Positions 52,408-63,628 of a stretch of DNA of 64,000 nucleotides are shown in pieces; position 1 is the first letter of the stretch; each line of letters starts with the position of its first letter. The DNA is from an uncultured Flavobacteriales bacterium (lineage in GTDB: Bacteria; Bacteroidota; Bacteroidia; Flavobacteriales_E; Vicingaceae). The translations under genes were made by a program, and so were the position numbers. The notes under the pieces are model-generated. The model worked only from the letters and a program-made list of their open reading frames with translations. It was not told the DNA's origin and did not search any database. The stretch lies in contig CAJQOH010000023.1 in the NCBI GenBank assembly GCA_905479915.1, positions 62,001-126,000 of the forward strand, read 5' to 3'.

Positions 52408-53088
52408 TTACTTTAATAAAGTATTGGCGAGTATTGGAATTCCAATACTCGCTTTTTCTTTTATATACGTTAAGTTTTTAATTCCTTTGCTTGAGATGTC
52501 TTTTGGGTCAATTATGTACTTAGGGCAGGATTCAGGAACGAATTCTACGATGTTAGCAGCAGGATAAACAGAAAGAGATGTTCCGATAATGATCAAAATA
52601 TCTGCATCTCGGCAAATCTTTTCGGCTTCTACCATTTTTGGGACAGCCTCACCAAACCAAACGATATCAGGCCTTAATTGAGTTTTTTGCTCGCATAGAT
52701 CGCCAATGTTTAATTCTTCGCCATTGATTTTGTATTCTTTTTGAGTACCAGTACTTCTTGATCGTAATATTTCTCCATGGAGATGGAGTATGTTTGAAGA
52801 TCCAGCGCGTTCATGAAGGTCGTCAATGTTTTGGGTAATAATTTGAACGTTGAACTTCTCTTCAAACTTTACTAAAGTTAAATGAGCTTCGTTTGGTTGT
52901 GCTTTTATTACCTGTTTTCTTCTTAAATTGTAAAAATCTAAGACTAACTTTGGATTCTTTTCCCAAGCTTCAGGAGTAGCAACTTCTGTTAAATCATAAT
53001 TTTCCCACAAGCCGTCACTGTCTCTAAAAGTTTTTAGTCCGCTTTCGGCACTAATTCCTGCTCCAGAAAAAATAACAATTTTTTTCAT
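52408..53088 (-). CDS. cobB: Class III sirtuin (NAD-dependent protein deacylase)
   Basis: Sir2 fold of 226 residues: GAGISAESGLKTFRDSDGLW at the start, TQNIDDLHERAG, LHLHGEI and GTSLSVYPAA. The Y53-x-x-R56 motif (FYNLRRKQ) marks the SIRT5-like class that removes succinyl and malonyl groups. The four zinc-binding cysteines of most sirtuins are missing; only one Cys lies in the expected module region (GDLCEQ). This zinc-free form is known in some bacteria. The last residues are encoded by a palindrome that acts as terminator for the opposite gene. Confidence 0.92.
   Translation of the reverse strand: MKKIVIFSGAGISAESGLKTFRDSDGLWENYDLTEVATPEAWEKNPKLVLDFYNLRRKQVIKAQPNEAHLTLVKFEEKFNVQIITQNIDDLHERAGSSNILHLHGEILRSRSTGTQKEYKINGEELNIGDLCEQKTQLRPDIVWFGEAVPKMVEAEKICRDADILIIIGTSLSVYPAANIVEFVPESCPKYIIDPKDISSKGIKNLTYIKEKASIGIPILANTLLK
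52427..52462 (+). terminator. Terminator of the T9SS cargo gene, embedded in the sirtuin coding region
   Basis: A perfect 26-bp inverted repeat, GCGAGTATTGGAA and its complement (52427-52452), followed by a T-rich tract on the plus strand. It lies 23 bases after the stop of the plus-strand gene and within the last 20 codons of the minus-strand sirtuin gene. Confidence 0.85.
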
Positions 53089-53243
53089 CTTTAGTTAAAA
53101 AATAGATAATAAATGTATTCATTTTCAGCTAATTAACAATAACTAATTTGAATCAATTTATTTGCTGTGTTTTTACCTCTTTTTCGTTTCTAAAGCCCAA
53201 ATTTTATTGCTATTTTTACGGGTTTTAGTAGAATAAAAATTAT

Positions 53244-55514
53244 ATGAAAAAATCACGTAAAGACATAGAGGCATTAGAGTATCATTTACAGGGTAAACCA
53301 GGTAAAATTGAAGTGGTTCCTACTAAGCCTTATAGCACACAAAGAGATTTGTCTTTGGCATATTCTCCAGGTGTTGCTATTCCTTGTACTGAGATTGCAG
53401 AAAATAAAGAGGATGTATATAAATACACAGCAAAAGGAAATCTTGTTGCCGTAATTTCAAATGGTACAGCAGTTCTTGGTTTAGGAGATATTGGGCCAGA
53501 AGCATCTAAACCTGTTATGGAAGGAAAAGGGTTGTTGTTTAAAATTTTTGCAGATATAGATGTTTTTGATATTGAAGTAGATGCTTCTGATGTTGATTTA
53601 TTTGTGAATACAGTCAAGGCAATAGCGCCAACTTTTGGAGGAATTAATTTAGAAGATATCAAAGCTCCAGAATGTTTTGAAATAGAAGAGCGTTTAAAAG
53701 CAGAATTAAATATTCCTGTTATGCATGATGATCAGCATGGTACAGCGATTATCTCATCTGCAGCAATGCTTAATGCAGTGGAGTTGGCAGGAAAAGAAAT
53801 TAGTGAAATAAAATTAGTAGTTAGTGGGGCGGGAGCTTCTGCGATGTCTTGTTCAAAGCTTTATCTTTCACTTGGAGTAAAGAAAGAGAACATTGTAATG
53901 CTTGATAGTAAAGGTGTTATTCGAAAAGATAGAGATGGACTAACGAAAGGTAAAAAGTTCTTTGCAACAGATCGAAAAATTGATTCGATAGAAGAAGCTT
54001 TGGTTGATGCGGATATGTTTTTAGGATTATCTAGAGGGGGAACACTTTCTAAAGAAATGCTTAAAACAATGGCCGAAGACCCTATAGTTTTTGCATTGGC
54101 AAACCCAGATCCTGAGATAGCTTATAAAGACGCCATTGCATCAAGAGAAGATATTATTGTGGCGACTGGGCGTTCAGATCATCCTAATCAGGTGAATAAC
54201 GTTTTAGGATTTCCATTTATTTTTAGGGGAGCTCTTGATGTTAGAGCAACCACAATAAATGAAGAAATGAAGTTGGCTGCTGTAAAAGCAGTTGCTGAAT
54301 TGGCAAAAGAAGCTGTTCCAGAGGAAGTGAATGAGGCTTATGATGAAAAAAACATTGTTTTTGGTAGAGACTTTATAATCCCAAAACCACTAGATCCAAG
54401 ACTGATTACTACTGTAGCGCCAGCAGTTGCAAAAGCTGCAATGGATTCAGGTGTTGCTCAAATTCAAATTGAAGATTGGGAAGTTTACAAGGAAGAATTG
54501 TCCAGAAGATTAGGCTTGGATAACAAGCTTATTAAGAATGTTACGGAAAAAGCAAAGAGAAATCCTAAGAAGGTAATATTTGCTGAGGCAGATAATTATA
54601 AAACCTTAAAAGCAGCTCAAATTGTTCATGAAGAAGGAATTGCAAAACCGATTCTTTTAGGGAAGGTTAAGAAAATACAAGAATTAGTTGATGAGTATCA
54701 ATTAGAGTTAGGAGATATTCCAATTATTGACCCTAGAAGTTCAAGTGAAAACGATCGAAAGCAAAAGTTTGCAGAGTTATTGTTTGAAAAAAGAAAGCGC
54801 AGAGGAATTACTTTAGTTGAAGCAAGGGATTTGATGCGTAGTCGAAATTATTTTGGTTCAGCAATGGTTGAGTTTGGAGAAGCAGATGCATTGATTTCAG
54901 GTTTAACTAGAAATTATGCAAGTACAATTCGTCCAGCACTTCAGGTTATTGGTACAGATGATGATGTAACTAAAATTGCAGGGATGTATATTCTATTTAC
55001 GAAGAATGGACCATTCTTTTTTGCAGATACTACAGTAAATGTAAATCCAACAGCAGAGGATATTGTAGATATAACAGCACTTGTAGCTAAAATTGTAAAT
55101 CGATTTAAAATTACTCCAAGAATTGCATTGTTGTCGTATTCTAATTTTGGATCAGCAGAAGGAGAAGATCCTTTAAAAATGAGAGAAGCTACAAGAATGC
55201 TGCATGAAAAGCATCCAAACATTATTGTTGATGGAGAGATTCAAGCAAATTTCGCTTTAAATAAAGAGTTAAGAACAGAGATCTTTCCTTTTTCAGAATT
55301 GGCAAGAAGGAATACGAATACATTAATTTTTCCAAATCTTTCTTCAGGAAATATAGCCTATAAGTTAATGCAAGAGATGGGAGGGACTGAAGCAATAGGA
55401 CCTATTTTGTTAGGGATGAAAAAACCGGTACACATTCTTCAACTAGGAAGTTCGGTAAGAGAAATTGTAAATATGGTAACAATTGCAGTTGCTGATGTTC
55501 AAACAAGAAAGTAA
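53244..55514 (+). CDS. maeB: NADP-dependent malic enzyme with phosphotransacetylase-like domain
   Basis: Converts malate to pyruvate and CO2 with NADP. The malic enzyme part (residues 1-420) has SPGVA at 41-45, HDDQHGTA at 161-168 and nucleotide-binding GAGASA at 195-200. The C-terminal part (about 430-756) resembles phosphate acetyltransferase, containing [27 protein letters not shown] and [10 protein letters not shown]. In fused MaeB it is a regulatory acetyl-CoA-sensing domain without transferase activity. The length of 756 is typical. ruvA follows after 2 bases. Confidence 0.95.
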   Translation: MKKSRKDIEALEYHLQGKPGKIEVVPTKPYSTQRDLSLAYSPGVAIPCTEIAENKEDVYKYTAKGNLVAVISNGTAVLGLGDIGPEASKPVMEGKGLLFKIFADIDVFDIEVDASDVDLFVNTVKAIAPTFGGINLEDIKAPECFEIEERLKAELNIPVMHDDQHGTAIISSAAMLNAVELAGKEISEIKLVVSGAGASAMSCSKLYLSLGVKKENIVMLDSKGVIRKDRDGLTKGKKFFATDRKIDSIEEALVDADMFLGLSRGGTLSKEMLKTMAEDPIVFALANPDPEIAYKDAIASREDIIVATGRSDHPNQVNNVLGFPFIFRGALDVRATTINEEMKLAAVKAVAELAKEAVPEEVNEAYDEKNIVFGRDFIIPKPLDPRLITTVAPAVAKAAMDSGVAQIQIEDWEVYKEELSRRLGLDNKLIKNVTEKAKRNPKKVIFAEADNYKTLKAAQIVHEEGIAKPILLGKVKKIQELVDEYQLELGDIPIIDPRSSSENDRKQKFAELLFEKRKRRGITLVEARDLMRSRNYFGSAMVEFGEADALISGLTRNYASTIRPALQVIGTDDDVTKIAGMYILFTKNGPFFFADTTVNVNPTAEDIVDITALVAKIVNRFKITPRIALLSYSNFGSAEGEDPLKMREATRMLHEKHPNIIVDGEIQANFALNKELRTEIFPFSELARRNTNTLIFPNLSSGNIAYKLMQEMGGTEAIGPILLGMKKPVHILQLGSSVREIVNMVTIAVADVQTRK

Positions 55515-55516
55515 TT

Positions 55517-56098
55517 ATGATCGCACAAATTAACGGTAAATTAATAGAGAAGACCCCTACCTATGTAGTTATAGATTGTGGAGGAGTTGGGTATGAATTG
55601 AAAATATCTTTAAACACATTTTCTCAAATAGGAGCAAATGAAAATTGTATGTTGTATACTCACTTTGTAGTGAGAGAAGATGCGCAATTGTTATATGGAT
55701 TTAAAGAAACAGGAGAGCGAGAATTGTTTCGATTATTGATATCTGTATCTGGAGTTGGATCAGCCACTGCAATGATGATTCTATCTTCTTTATCTTCTAA
55801 TGAGATAAAGCAGGCAGTTTTAAGTGGAGATGTAAATACGTTGAAAAGTGTTAAAGGAATTGGAGCGAAATCAGCCGAAAGAATTATCATTGATTTAAGA
55901 GACAAGATAGGGAAGGTTGATGGAGCTAGTACAATTTCTTTAGTATCAAACAATACTATTAAAGAAGAAGCGTTAAGTGCGTTAGTAATGTTAGGTTTTG
56001 GTAAAAACCCAGCAGAAAAAGCATTAAATAAAATATTGTCAGAAGGAGAAGAATTGACTGTAGAAGAACTTATTAAAAGAACTTTAAAAAAGCTTTAA
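55517..56098 (+). CDS. ruvA: Holliday junction DNA-binding protein RuvA
   Basis: Tetrameric junction-recognition subunit that loads RuvB. Domain I (OB fold) opens MIAQINGKLIEKTPTYVVIDCGGVGYEL. Domain II has helix-hairpin-helix motifs LISVSGVGSATAMMIL and LKSVKGIGAKSAERIIIDL. The C-terminal domain III contains EALSALVMLGFGKNPAEKAL, which binds RuvB. The length of 193 is normal. It is sandwiched between maeB and sprA, an order I recall as common in Flavobacteriia. Confidence 0.96.
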   Translation: MIAQINGKLIEKTPTYVVIDCGGVGYELKISLNTFSQIGANENCMLYTHFVVREDAQLLYGFKETGERELFRLLISVSGVGSATAMMILSSLSSNEIKQAVLSGDVNTLKSVKGIGAKSAERIIIDLRDKIGKVDGASTISLVSNNTIKEEALSALVMLGFGKNPAEKALNKILSEGEELTVEELIKRTLKKL

Positions 56099-56116
56099 TA
56101 AGAGATAAAGGTATCA

Positions 56117-59100
56117 TTGAGTTTTAAGAAGAATACATATAATAAGTTAGCGTTAATTCTTGGTTTTTCAGCCGTTATTATGGTTGGAACTTGGATGATT
56201 AATCCAGTTAAAACAGAAGCTGGGCCCCATTACAATAAGTTAGTAAACTATAATGCAGAACCTTTACCTATTGATTCTCCTGAAATAGATTTACCCTATC
56301 CATTTAAAGATGGAATTGGAGGTCCCAAAAGTCAAAATTCGGGAGGATTGTTCCTGAAAAACCCAAGCAATATTAAATCAGGTTTTGAGTATGATCCAGA
56401 AACGGGGTCGTATAATTATTCTGAAAAGATGGGTGATAATTACTTCAAATATCCAACGTATATGGATTTTGATGAATACATTAATTATGATTCAAAAAAA
56501 TCATTACAAGATTATTGGAAACAGAAATCATCGGCAGATGATATTAATCAAACCAAAGGATTTAGACCTAAATTAACTGTAAAAGGACAAGCTTTTGATC
56601 GAATTTTTGGAGGTAATGTAATTGATATTAGACCCCAAGGTTCGGCAGAGTTATCTTTTGGAATTAACCGTTCTACTAGAGATAATCCAGCTTTGCCAGC
56701 AAATCAAAGAAGTACTACAACTTTTGATTTTAATCAAAAGATTCAATTGAATGTTGTCGGGAATATTGGTGAGAAACTGAAAATTACTACCAGTTATAAT
56801 ACTGAAGCAACGTTTGATTTTGAAAATCAAATGAAAATAGAATATACTGGTTATGAAGATGAAATTATCCAAAAGATTGAGGCTGGTAATGTTTCATTGC
56901 CTTTAAAAGGACAATTAATAACGGGTAGTCAAACCCTATTCGGGATAAAAACAAAGTTGAGGTTTGGAAGATTAACTGTTACAAGTGTTTTATCACAAGA
57001 AAAAGGAGAGAAGAAAGAAATTAATGTACAGGGAGGAGCTCAAATTAAAAAGTTTGAAAAAGAAGGCTCTGATTATGAACAAAATAAACACTATTTCTTG
57101 TCGCAATACTTTAGAGATACGTATGAAAGTTCTTTATCATCACCACCATTGGTTACCTCTAGGGCTTCTATTACAAAGGTTGAGGTTTGGGTTTCGAATA
57201 GAAATTTTTCAAACAATGATATCACCAAAAATGTAATAGGTTTTATTGATTTAGGTGAAGCAACCACTGCAAATATTTACAACAATGCCCAAGTTTCGGA
57301 TAATAATCCTTTACCCAACGCTGACTTTTCAACTAATGATGCGAATAACCTTTATTTTAATATATCTGATACAACTGGAACTTCACCATATAATACCTTG
57401 GATATTAGAAACTTTGTAGACGCAAGTCAAGAATTACAAACTCAAGGTTTTGTTAATGGAGTTGATTTTGAAAAGTATGAAAATGCGAAACTGTTAAACC
57501 CTTCAGCCTATACTTTAAATTCTCAGTTGGGATATATCTCCTTAAATTCAACGCTAAATCCAGACGATATCTTAGCCGTTTCTTTTCAATATACATTGGA
57601 TGGTCAAGTATATCAAGTTGGAGAGTTTTCTACAGATGGAATAAGTGGACAGGATGGACTTTATACAAAACTGTTAAAAGGAACAAGTATTAATACGAAT
57701 ATTCCAACGTGGGATTTGATGATGAAAAACGTTTATGCATTGGGTGCATTTAATATTTCTCCAACCGATTTTTATTTAGATGTTTTTTACAACAACCCTG
57801 CTACTGGAGTTCAGATTCCTTTTATTCCTGAAGGAGAAGTGAATGGATTGCCTTTAATCAGTGTTTTAAATTTAGATCGATTAAATACAAATAATCAAGC
57901 TAACTCTGATGGAGTGTTTGATTACATTAATGGAGTTACCATTAACCAGAACAATGGAAGGGTTTATTTTCCAGTATTAGAGCCATTTGGTTCTCATTTA
58001 AGGAGCAAGTTCTCTGATCAAATCACAGCAAATAAATATGCATTTGATTCCCTATATGTAACTACTCAAGTCTTGGCAGAACAAGATGCAAGTAAAAATA
58101 GATTTGTCATTAAAGGTCAATATTCATCATCGTCAAGTTCCGATATTTCTTTAAATGCATTAAATATTCCTGAAGGATCTGTTAGTGTTACAGCTGGAGG
58201 AGCTACATTAACAGAGAATGTAGATTATACCGTAGATTATAACTTAGGAAGGGTTAAGATTATTAATGATGGAATACTACAGTCTGGTACACCAATTAAG
58301 ATTTCCTTAGAAAGTCAATCATTATTCAATATTCAGACGAAAACATTAATGGGGACAAGGCTTGATTATAAGTTTAATGAGAATTTTAATTTAGGGGCAA
58401 CAGCAATTAAATTATCTGAAAGACCATTAACAAATAAAATAAACATTGGGGATGAACCAATTAACAATACGATTCTTGGTTTTGATTTAACGTATACACA
58501 TGATGTTCCTTTTCTTACCAGATGGGCTGATAAATTGCCAATTTATAGTACAAAAGAAAAGTCTACGATAACTGTAGAAGGTGAATTTGCTAAATTATTA
58601 CCAGGTAATCCAGGAGCAATAGGTAAGGATGGTACAGCTTATTTAGATGATTTTGAAGGAAGTCAATCCACTATTGATATGCGATCTGTTTTCCAATGGA
58701 AATTAGCCAGTACACCACAAGGACAGCCAACATTGTTTCCTGAAGGACAATTGCCTTTATCTAATCAATTGGATTATGGATACAATAGAGCAAAATTAGC
58801 GTGGTATAATATTGATCCATTATTTTGGAGAAATGATTCTAGAACTCCATCTCATATCTCTAACGATCCACTTACCCAATCTAATCATTACTCTAGAGAG
58901 GTTTTACAAACAGAAGTTTTCCCTTTTAAAGCACAACAAAATGGAACAACTCAAAATATATCTACGTTAGATTTAGCCTATTATCCATCAGATAGGGGGC
59001 AATACAATTTTGATAATGGAACTACGGCTGCGGGTATTGATGCAAATGGAAATTTATTAAACCCTTCTACACGTTGGGGTGGGATAATGAGAAAAGTTGA

Positions 59101-62100
59101 AACTACAGATTTTGAATCCTCTAATGTTGAATTTATTCAGTTTTGGGTGATGGATCCATTTGATGCAACTGATGGAGATCCTAATCATTCGGGAGGGCAA
59201 TTATTTTTCAATTTAGGTGATATTTCTGAGGATATATTAAAGGATGATAGGAAAGCTGTAGAAAATGCAATGCCACTTTCTGCTATTGATTATGCTACAG
59301 GTGCTAATACTAATTTAGTTGATACAACGGTTTGGGGTAGGGTTCCGACTGTTCAAGCTCTTGTTCAGGCATTTGACAATACGCCAAGTACTCGTCCGTT
59401 TCAAGATGTAGGACTGGATGGTTTGAATGATGCAGATGAAATTGCCTTTTTTGGAGGTGCATTTGGAGCAGATCCAGCTGGAGATAACCATCACCACTAT
59501 AGAGGAGATGATTATGATAACTTAGCTTTAAGTATACTAGATCGATATAAATTACATAATGGTGTACAAGGAAATTCAAATACTTCTGATCAAGATCCTA
59601 ATCCTAATTATTCTTCTGCAGCAACTACAAAGCCTGATATTGAGGATATCAATACGAATAACAACCTTGATTTCAGAGAGAATTATTTTCAATATTCGGT
59701 AAATATGAACCCTTCAGAGGTTAATCCATCAAATGTTGGGAACAATTACATTACAAATGTTTTAGAAACTTCTGTTAAAACAGCTGATGGAACAACAAAA
59801 TCAGTTCGTTGGTATCAGTTTAAAATCCCGATTAGAGAACCAGAAAGCGTAATAGGTAATATCCAAGATTTTAAATCAATTCGTTTTATGAGAATGTTTA
59901 TGAAAGGTTTTGATAAAGAAGTAGTTCTTCGATTTGCACGATTAGAGTTGGTAAGAGGGGAGTGGAGAAAGTATACAGATGGATTGTTAAGTCCTGGAGA
60001 TTTTCTTGGAGATGATGATGATGGGACAGTATTTGATGTTTCTGCTGTAAATGTTGAAGAGAACAGTTCTAAAACACCGGTTAACTACATTATCCCTCCA
60101 GGAATTGATAGAGAGATAAACCCTAATCCATCATCAGCAGCAGTAACTCAGCAATTAAATGAGCAGGCCTTGGTTTTAGATGTATGTAACCTTAATGATG
60201 GTGATGCAAGAGCGGCCTATAAAGTTTTAGATATTGATATTAGAAGGTACAAAAGGTTAAAGATGTTTATTCATGCTGAAGAAAGTGATCCTTCTAAACC
60301 TTTAGCAGATGAAGATCTTGCGGTATTTATTAGAATGGGGTCTGATTTTGATAACAATTATTATGAATATGAAGTTCCATTAGTAGTTACTCCAGCAGGG
60401 ACTTACAATACTGATAACAATAGTAACTCATCGGATAGAGAAGTAGTTTGGCCTGAAGCAAATAATATTGATTTGCAGTTTTCTAAATTCACCGATATGA
60501 AAGTGGTAAGAAATAGTTTGTTGCCCGATCCATCTAGTGGAGTTTTACTCATTAAACCTTATGAGCAGGATGATGGAAACAATAGAATGAGAATAAAAGG
60601 AAATCCAAATTTTGGTGATGTTAGGGTGTTTATGATTGGTATACGAAATAGGAAACAAAGTCCTTTAAACCCTAATGATGACGGATTAGAAAAATGTGCA
60701 GAGGTATGGGTAAATGAGTTGCGAATGGCGGAATTTGATAATGAAGGAGGTTGGGCAACCGTTGCTCGAATAACTACTCAAATAGCAGATTTAGGAAATG
60801 TTACCGTTGCAGGTGATTATAGTACGCCAGGTTTTGGTAGTGTTGAACAAAAATTAAATGAAAGACAACAAGAAACAAGAAAGAGTTATGATCTTTCTAC
60901 GAGTATAGAGTTAGGTAAATTTATTCCAGAAAAAATAGGGCTAAGTATCCCTATGTACTACAATGTTTCTCAAGGTGTTGTTACACCAAGATATAATCCT
61001 TTGGATCCAGATTTGGAATTGAATGATTTGTTAGCAAATGATGTCTTGACTCAAAATGCTAGAGATTCTATTGGACAAAGAACACAAGAAGTTACCAGAA
61101 GGAGAAGTATAACTTTTACTAATGTTAGAAAATTAAAACCTAAAGGGAAAAAGAAGTCCCATTTTTATGATCTTTCAAACTTCTCATTCAATTATGGTTA
61201 TTCTGAAACAAAGTATAGGGATATCAATACTGAATTTGACAATAAGAAAAATTATAGAGGAGGTTTTGGGTACGCATTCGGTGCTAAACCTAAAAACTTT
61301 AAACCTTTTAATAAGGCTGGTTTTGCTAAGAAAAAGGCATTCAAATTGATTAAAGATTTTAACTTTTATTTGACTCCCAAACAACTTTCTTTTCAGACCG
61401 ATGTGGATAGAATGTATTCAGAAAGAAGAGCAAGAAATAATACAGGGTTTGAGTTTGATTTGCCAACTTACTTTCAAAAACATTTTTATTGGAATAGGGT
61501 TTATGGGTTGAAATATGACATCACTAAGTCATTAAAGTTTGATTTTAATGCCTCTAATAATGCTACAATAGAAGAACCATTAACCTTTAACGGAGTAGAT
61601 ACTAGAGGTAGGGTAGATAGTGATTATGAAGAAGAGTATCAATCATGGAAAGATACTGTATGGCAAAATATTAGAGACTTTGGAACAAATACACATTATC
61701 ACCATAACTTTAATTTTAACTACAAAGTTCCTATTGATAAGTTGCCAGGGTTTAACTTTATAACACTTAATACAAAATATTCTGGAGATTATGATTGGCA
61801 GAGGTCTCCAATAGGAGCAGATAGTCTAGGGCATACCATACAGAATGCAAATACCGTTTCTGCTACTTCTCAGTTTAATATGACGAAACTTCACAATAGT
61901 GTTGGTTTCTTGAAAAAGGTTAATAAAAGAGCTAGAGAAAGACAGAAGCGAAGAACATTAAATGCCCTAAAACCAGATAGGAACAAAACAAAAGCAGAAA
62001 ATGCAAAAGCTAAAGGATGGAAAGAGGGAACTCCAACTCCAGAGATAAAATTTGATACAAAAAGATTTAAAGATTCTGATACAACAAAGGTTGAGTTGTG

Positions 62101-63547
62101 GAGAAAAGTTCTTCCTTTTAAACCGATGGATCAATTTTGGTTAGGTTTAATGAGTGTTAAAAATATCTCGGGAACATATACAAAAAACAGAGGTACATTG
62201 CTGCCAGGATATAATCAAGAAACACAATTGCTAGGGTCAAGCCCAGGGTTTACTGCTCCAGGATTTAATTTTATTTCAGGGATACAAGAAGATGACTTTG
62301 CACTTAGAGCAGCTAATGAGGGTTGGTTGGTGAATAATGATTCAACAGGCCTGATTTATAATTATGCAACAACTTTTTCTGAAAATTATAACATTAGGGC
62401 AACCATAAGACCATTCAAAACATTAAGAATTCAGTTGACAGCTACGCGTAACTATGCAATAAATAGTACACAACAGTTTTTTGCTATTGATGATGCTTTT
62501 GTAGATACCTTATCTAACGGAACAGCTCATGATATTGATAACAATGGTATAGATGATTACTTTTTAGTAAACCCTGTAAATACAGGTAATTTTAGCATGT
62601 CATTTTTATCTTTAAACACTGCCTTTATTGGAGATGATGATTTGGATAGATCTTCGGAAGTGTTCGCTAATTTCTTAAGAGAAAGAGAAACAATCTCTCA
62701 ACGTTTAGCTGCAGAAAATGGAAATTCTGTAGGGACTTCTGCCAGTGGTTTTGCTGATGGATATAGTGAAACCTCTCAAGATGTATTAATATCATCATTC
62801 ATTGCTGCTTATTCAGGCAAGAGCGGAGATGAGGTTTCAATCAAATCGTTTACCAAATTTATTCCTTTACCGAATTGGAGAATTACTTATGATGGTTTAA
62901 GTAAGTTGGCATTTGTAAATAGATTGTTTAAGAAGTTTACATTAACACATTCTTATAAATCTACTTTAAGTTATGGTTCATTTACGACCAACTTATTGTA
63001 TGAAGGAAATGATGAAGGAGCTTTTGCTAGAGATATTAACGAAGACTTTATTCCTGAATTACAAATAGGTACGGTTACCTTATCAGAACAGTTTTCTCCG
63101 TTATTAGGAGCGGATATGACTTTAAATAACAATATGATTTTAAGGGTAGAATATAAAAGAGATCGAAATGCATCTTTAAGTATGGTGAATGATCAAATTA
63201 CAGAATTGAAAGGAAGTGAATGGTCTATTGGAACCGGGTATAAGTTTAGACAAGTAAGAATGCCTTTTTCTAAGAAAAAAATGGTTAGAAGTGATATCGA
63301 TACAAGAATAGATGTAGGACTTAGAAAAAACAATACGATCATTAGAAAGATAGTTGAAGAAGTAAATCAATTGACCGGAGGACAAAGAGTGCTGTCAATT
63401 AAATTTACAGCAGATTATAGAGTAAGTGCTAAGCTTAATGTAAGAGCATTTTATGATTATGTTTCTACAACTCCTTTTATTTCTACTTCATTCCCAACAT
63501 CAAATACAAATGCAGGGATTAGTTTAAGGTTTACATTAACACAATAG
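56117..63547 (+). CDS. sprA: Type IX secretion system outer-membrane translocon SprA
   Basis: Giant outer-membrane protein of 2476 residues. SprA forms the 36-strand barrel through which T9SS substrates cross the outer membrane in gliding Bacteroidota. After an N-terminal hydrophobic signal (to about 36) the sequence shows the family's repeated beta-strand segments. Examples are FGINRSTRDNPALPANQRSTTTF (in pieces), FKTRIRFGRLTVTSVLSQ-like strands, AYLDDFEGSQSTIDMRS, KCAEVWVNELR and the aromatic C-terminus ISLRFTLTQ. Start is TTG, the only plausible start after the ruvA stop. It is intact with no frame break. Confidence 0.95.
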   Translation: MSFKKNTYNKLALILGFSAVIMVGTWMINPVKTEAGPHYNKLVNYNAEPLPIDSPEIDLPYPFKDGIGGPKSQNSGGLFLKNPSNIKSGFEYDPETGSYNYSEKMGDNYFKYPTYMDFDEYINYDSKKSLQDYWKQKSSADDINQTKGFRPKLTVKGQAFDRIFGGNVIDIRPQGSAELSFGINRSTRDNPALPANQRSTTTFDFNQKIQLNVVGNIGEKLKITTSYNTEATFDFENQMKIEYTGYEDEIIQKIEAGNVSLPLKGQLITGSQTLFGIKTKLRFGRLTVTSVLSQEKGEKKEINVQGGAQIKKFEKEGSDYEQNKHYFLSQYFRDTYESSLSSPPLVTSRASITKVEVWVSNRNFSNNDITKNVIGFIDLGEATTANIYNNAQVSDNNPLPNADFSTNDANNLYFNISDTTGTSPYNTLDIRNFVDASQELQTQGFVNGVDFEKYENAKLLNPSAYTLNSQLGYISLNSTLNPDDILAVSFQYTLDGQVYQVGEFSTDGISGQDGLYTKLLKGTSINTNIPTWDLMMKNVYALGAFNISPTDFYLDVFYNNPATGVQIPFIPEGEVNGLPLISVLNLDRLNTNNQANSDGVFDYINGVTINQNNGRVYFPVLEPFGSHLRSKFSDQITANKYAFDSLYVTTQVLAEQDASKNRFVIKGQYSSSSSSDISLNALNIPEGSVSVTAGGATLTENVDYTVDYNLGRVKIINDGILQSGTPIKISLESQSLFNIQTKTLMGTRLDYKFNENFNLGATAIKLSERPLTNKINIGDEPINNTILGFDLTYTHDVPFLTRWADKLPIYSTKEKSTITVEGEFAKLLPGNPGAIGKDGTAYLDDFEGSQSTIDMRSVFQWKLASTPQGQPTLFPEGQLPLSNQLDYGYNRAKLAWYNIDPLFWRNDSRTPSHISNDPLTQSNHYSREVLQTEVFPFKAQQNGTTQNISTLDLAYYPSDRGQYNFDNGTTAAGIDANGNLLNPSTRWGGIMRKVETTDFESSNVEFIQFWVMDPFDATDGDPNHSGGQLFFNLGDISEDILKDDRKAVENAMPLSAIDYATGANTNLVDTTVWGRVPTVQALVQAFDNTPSTRPFQDVGLDGLNDADEIAFFGGAFGADPAGDNHHHYRGDDYDNLALSILDRYKLHNGVQGNSNTSDQDPNPNYSSAATTKPDIEDINTNNNLDFRENYFQYSVNMNPSEVNPSNVGNNYITNVLETSVKTADGTTKSVRWYQFKIPIREPESVIGNIQDFKSIRFMRMFMKGFDKEVVLRFARLELVRGEWRKYTDGLLSPGDFLGDDDDGTVFDVSAVNVEENSSKTPVNYIIPPGIDREINPNPSSAAVTQQLNEQALVLDVCNLNDGDARAAYKVLDIDIRRYKRLKMFIHAEESDPSKPLADEDLAVFIRMGSDFDNNYYEYEVPLVVTPAGTYNTDNNSNSSDREVVWPEANNIDLQFSKFTDMKVVRNSLLPDPSSGVLLIKPYEQDDGNNRMRIKGNPNFGDVRVFMIGIRNRKQSPLNPNDDGLEKCAEVWVNELRMAEFDNEGGWATVARITTQIADLGNVTVAGDYSTPGFGSVEQKLNERQQETRKSYDLSTSIELGKFIPEKIGLSIPMYYNVSQGVVTPRYNPLDPDLELNDLLANDVLTQNARDSIGQRTQEVTRRRSITFTNVRKLKPKGKKKSHFYDLSNFSFNYGYSETKYRDINTEFDNKKNYRGGFGYAFGAKPKNFKPFNKAGFAKKKAFKLIKDFNFYLTPKQLSFQTDVDRMYSERRARNNTGFEFDLPTYFQKHFYWNRVYGLKYDITKSLKFDFNASNNATIEEPLTFNGVDTRGRVDSDYEEEYQSWKDTVWQNIRDFGTNTHYHHNFNFNYKVPIDKLPGFNFITLNTKYSGDYDWQRSPIGADSLGHTIQNANTVSATSQFNMTKLHNSVGFLKKVNKRARERQKRRTLNALKPDRNKTKAENAKAKGWKEGTPTPEIKFDTKRFKDSDTTKVELWRKVLPFKPMDQFWLGLMSVKNISGTYTKNRGTLLPGYNQETQLLGSSPGFTAPGFNFISGIQEDDFALRAANEGWLVNNDSTGLIYNYATTFSENYNIRATIRPFKTLRIQLTATRNYAINSTQQFFAIDDAFVDTLSNGTAHDIDNNGIDDYFLVNPVNTGNFSMSFLSLNTAFIGDDDLDRSSEVFANFLRERETISQRLAAENGNSVGTSASGFADGYSETSQDVLISSFIAAYSGKSGDEVSIKSFTKFIPLPNWRITYDGLSKLAFVNRLFKKFTLTHSYKSTLSYGSFTTNLLYEGNDEGAFARDINEDFIPELQIGTVTLSEQFSPLLGADMTLNNNMILRVEYKRDRNASLSMVNDQITELKGSEWSIGTGYKFRQVRMPFSKKKMVRSDIDTRIDVGLRKNNTIIRKIVEEVNQLTGGQRVLSIKFTADYRVSAKLNVRAFYDYVSTTPFISTSFPTSNTNAGISLRFTLTQ

Positions 63548-63628
63548 GTAAATAAGAATTTGGAGTTAAGAATTAAGAATTATAAATTAGCGAAATAAAA
63601 ATAGTCAATAACGAAATTAGATAAAGAG

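Noticed and set aside
63553-63590. AT-rich near-repeat (GAGTTAAGAATTAAGAATT) between sprA and gcvH
   Set aside because: Only two imperfect units of a very simple sequence; not enough to call a repeat element.
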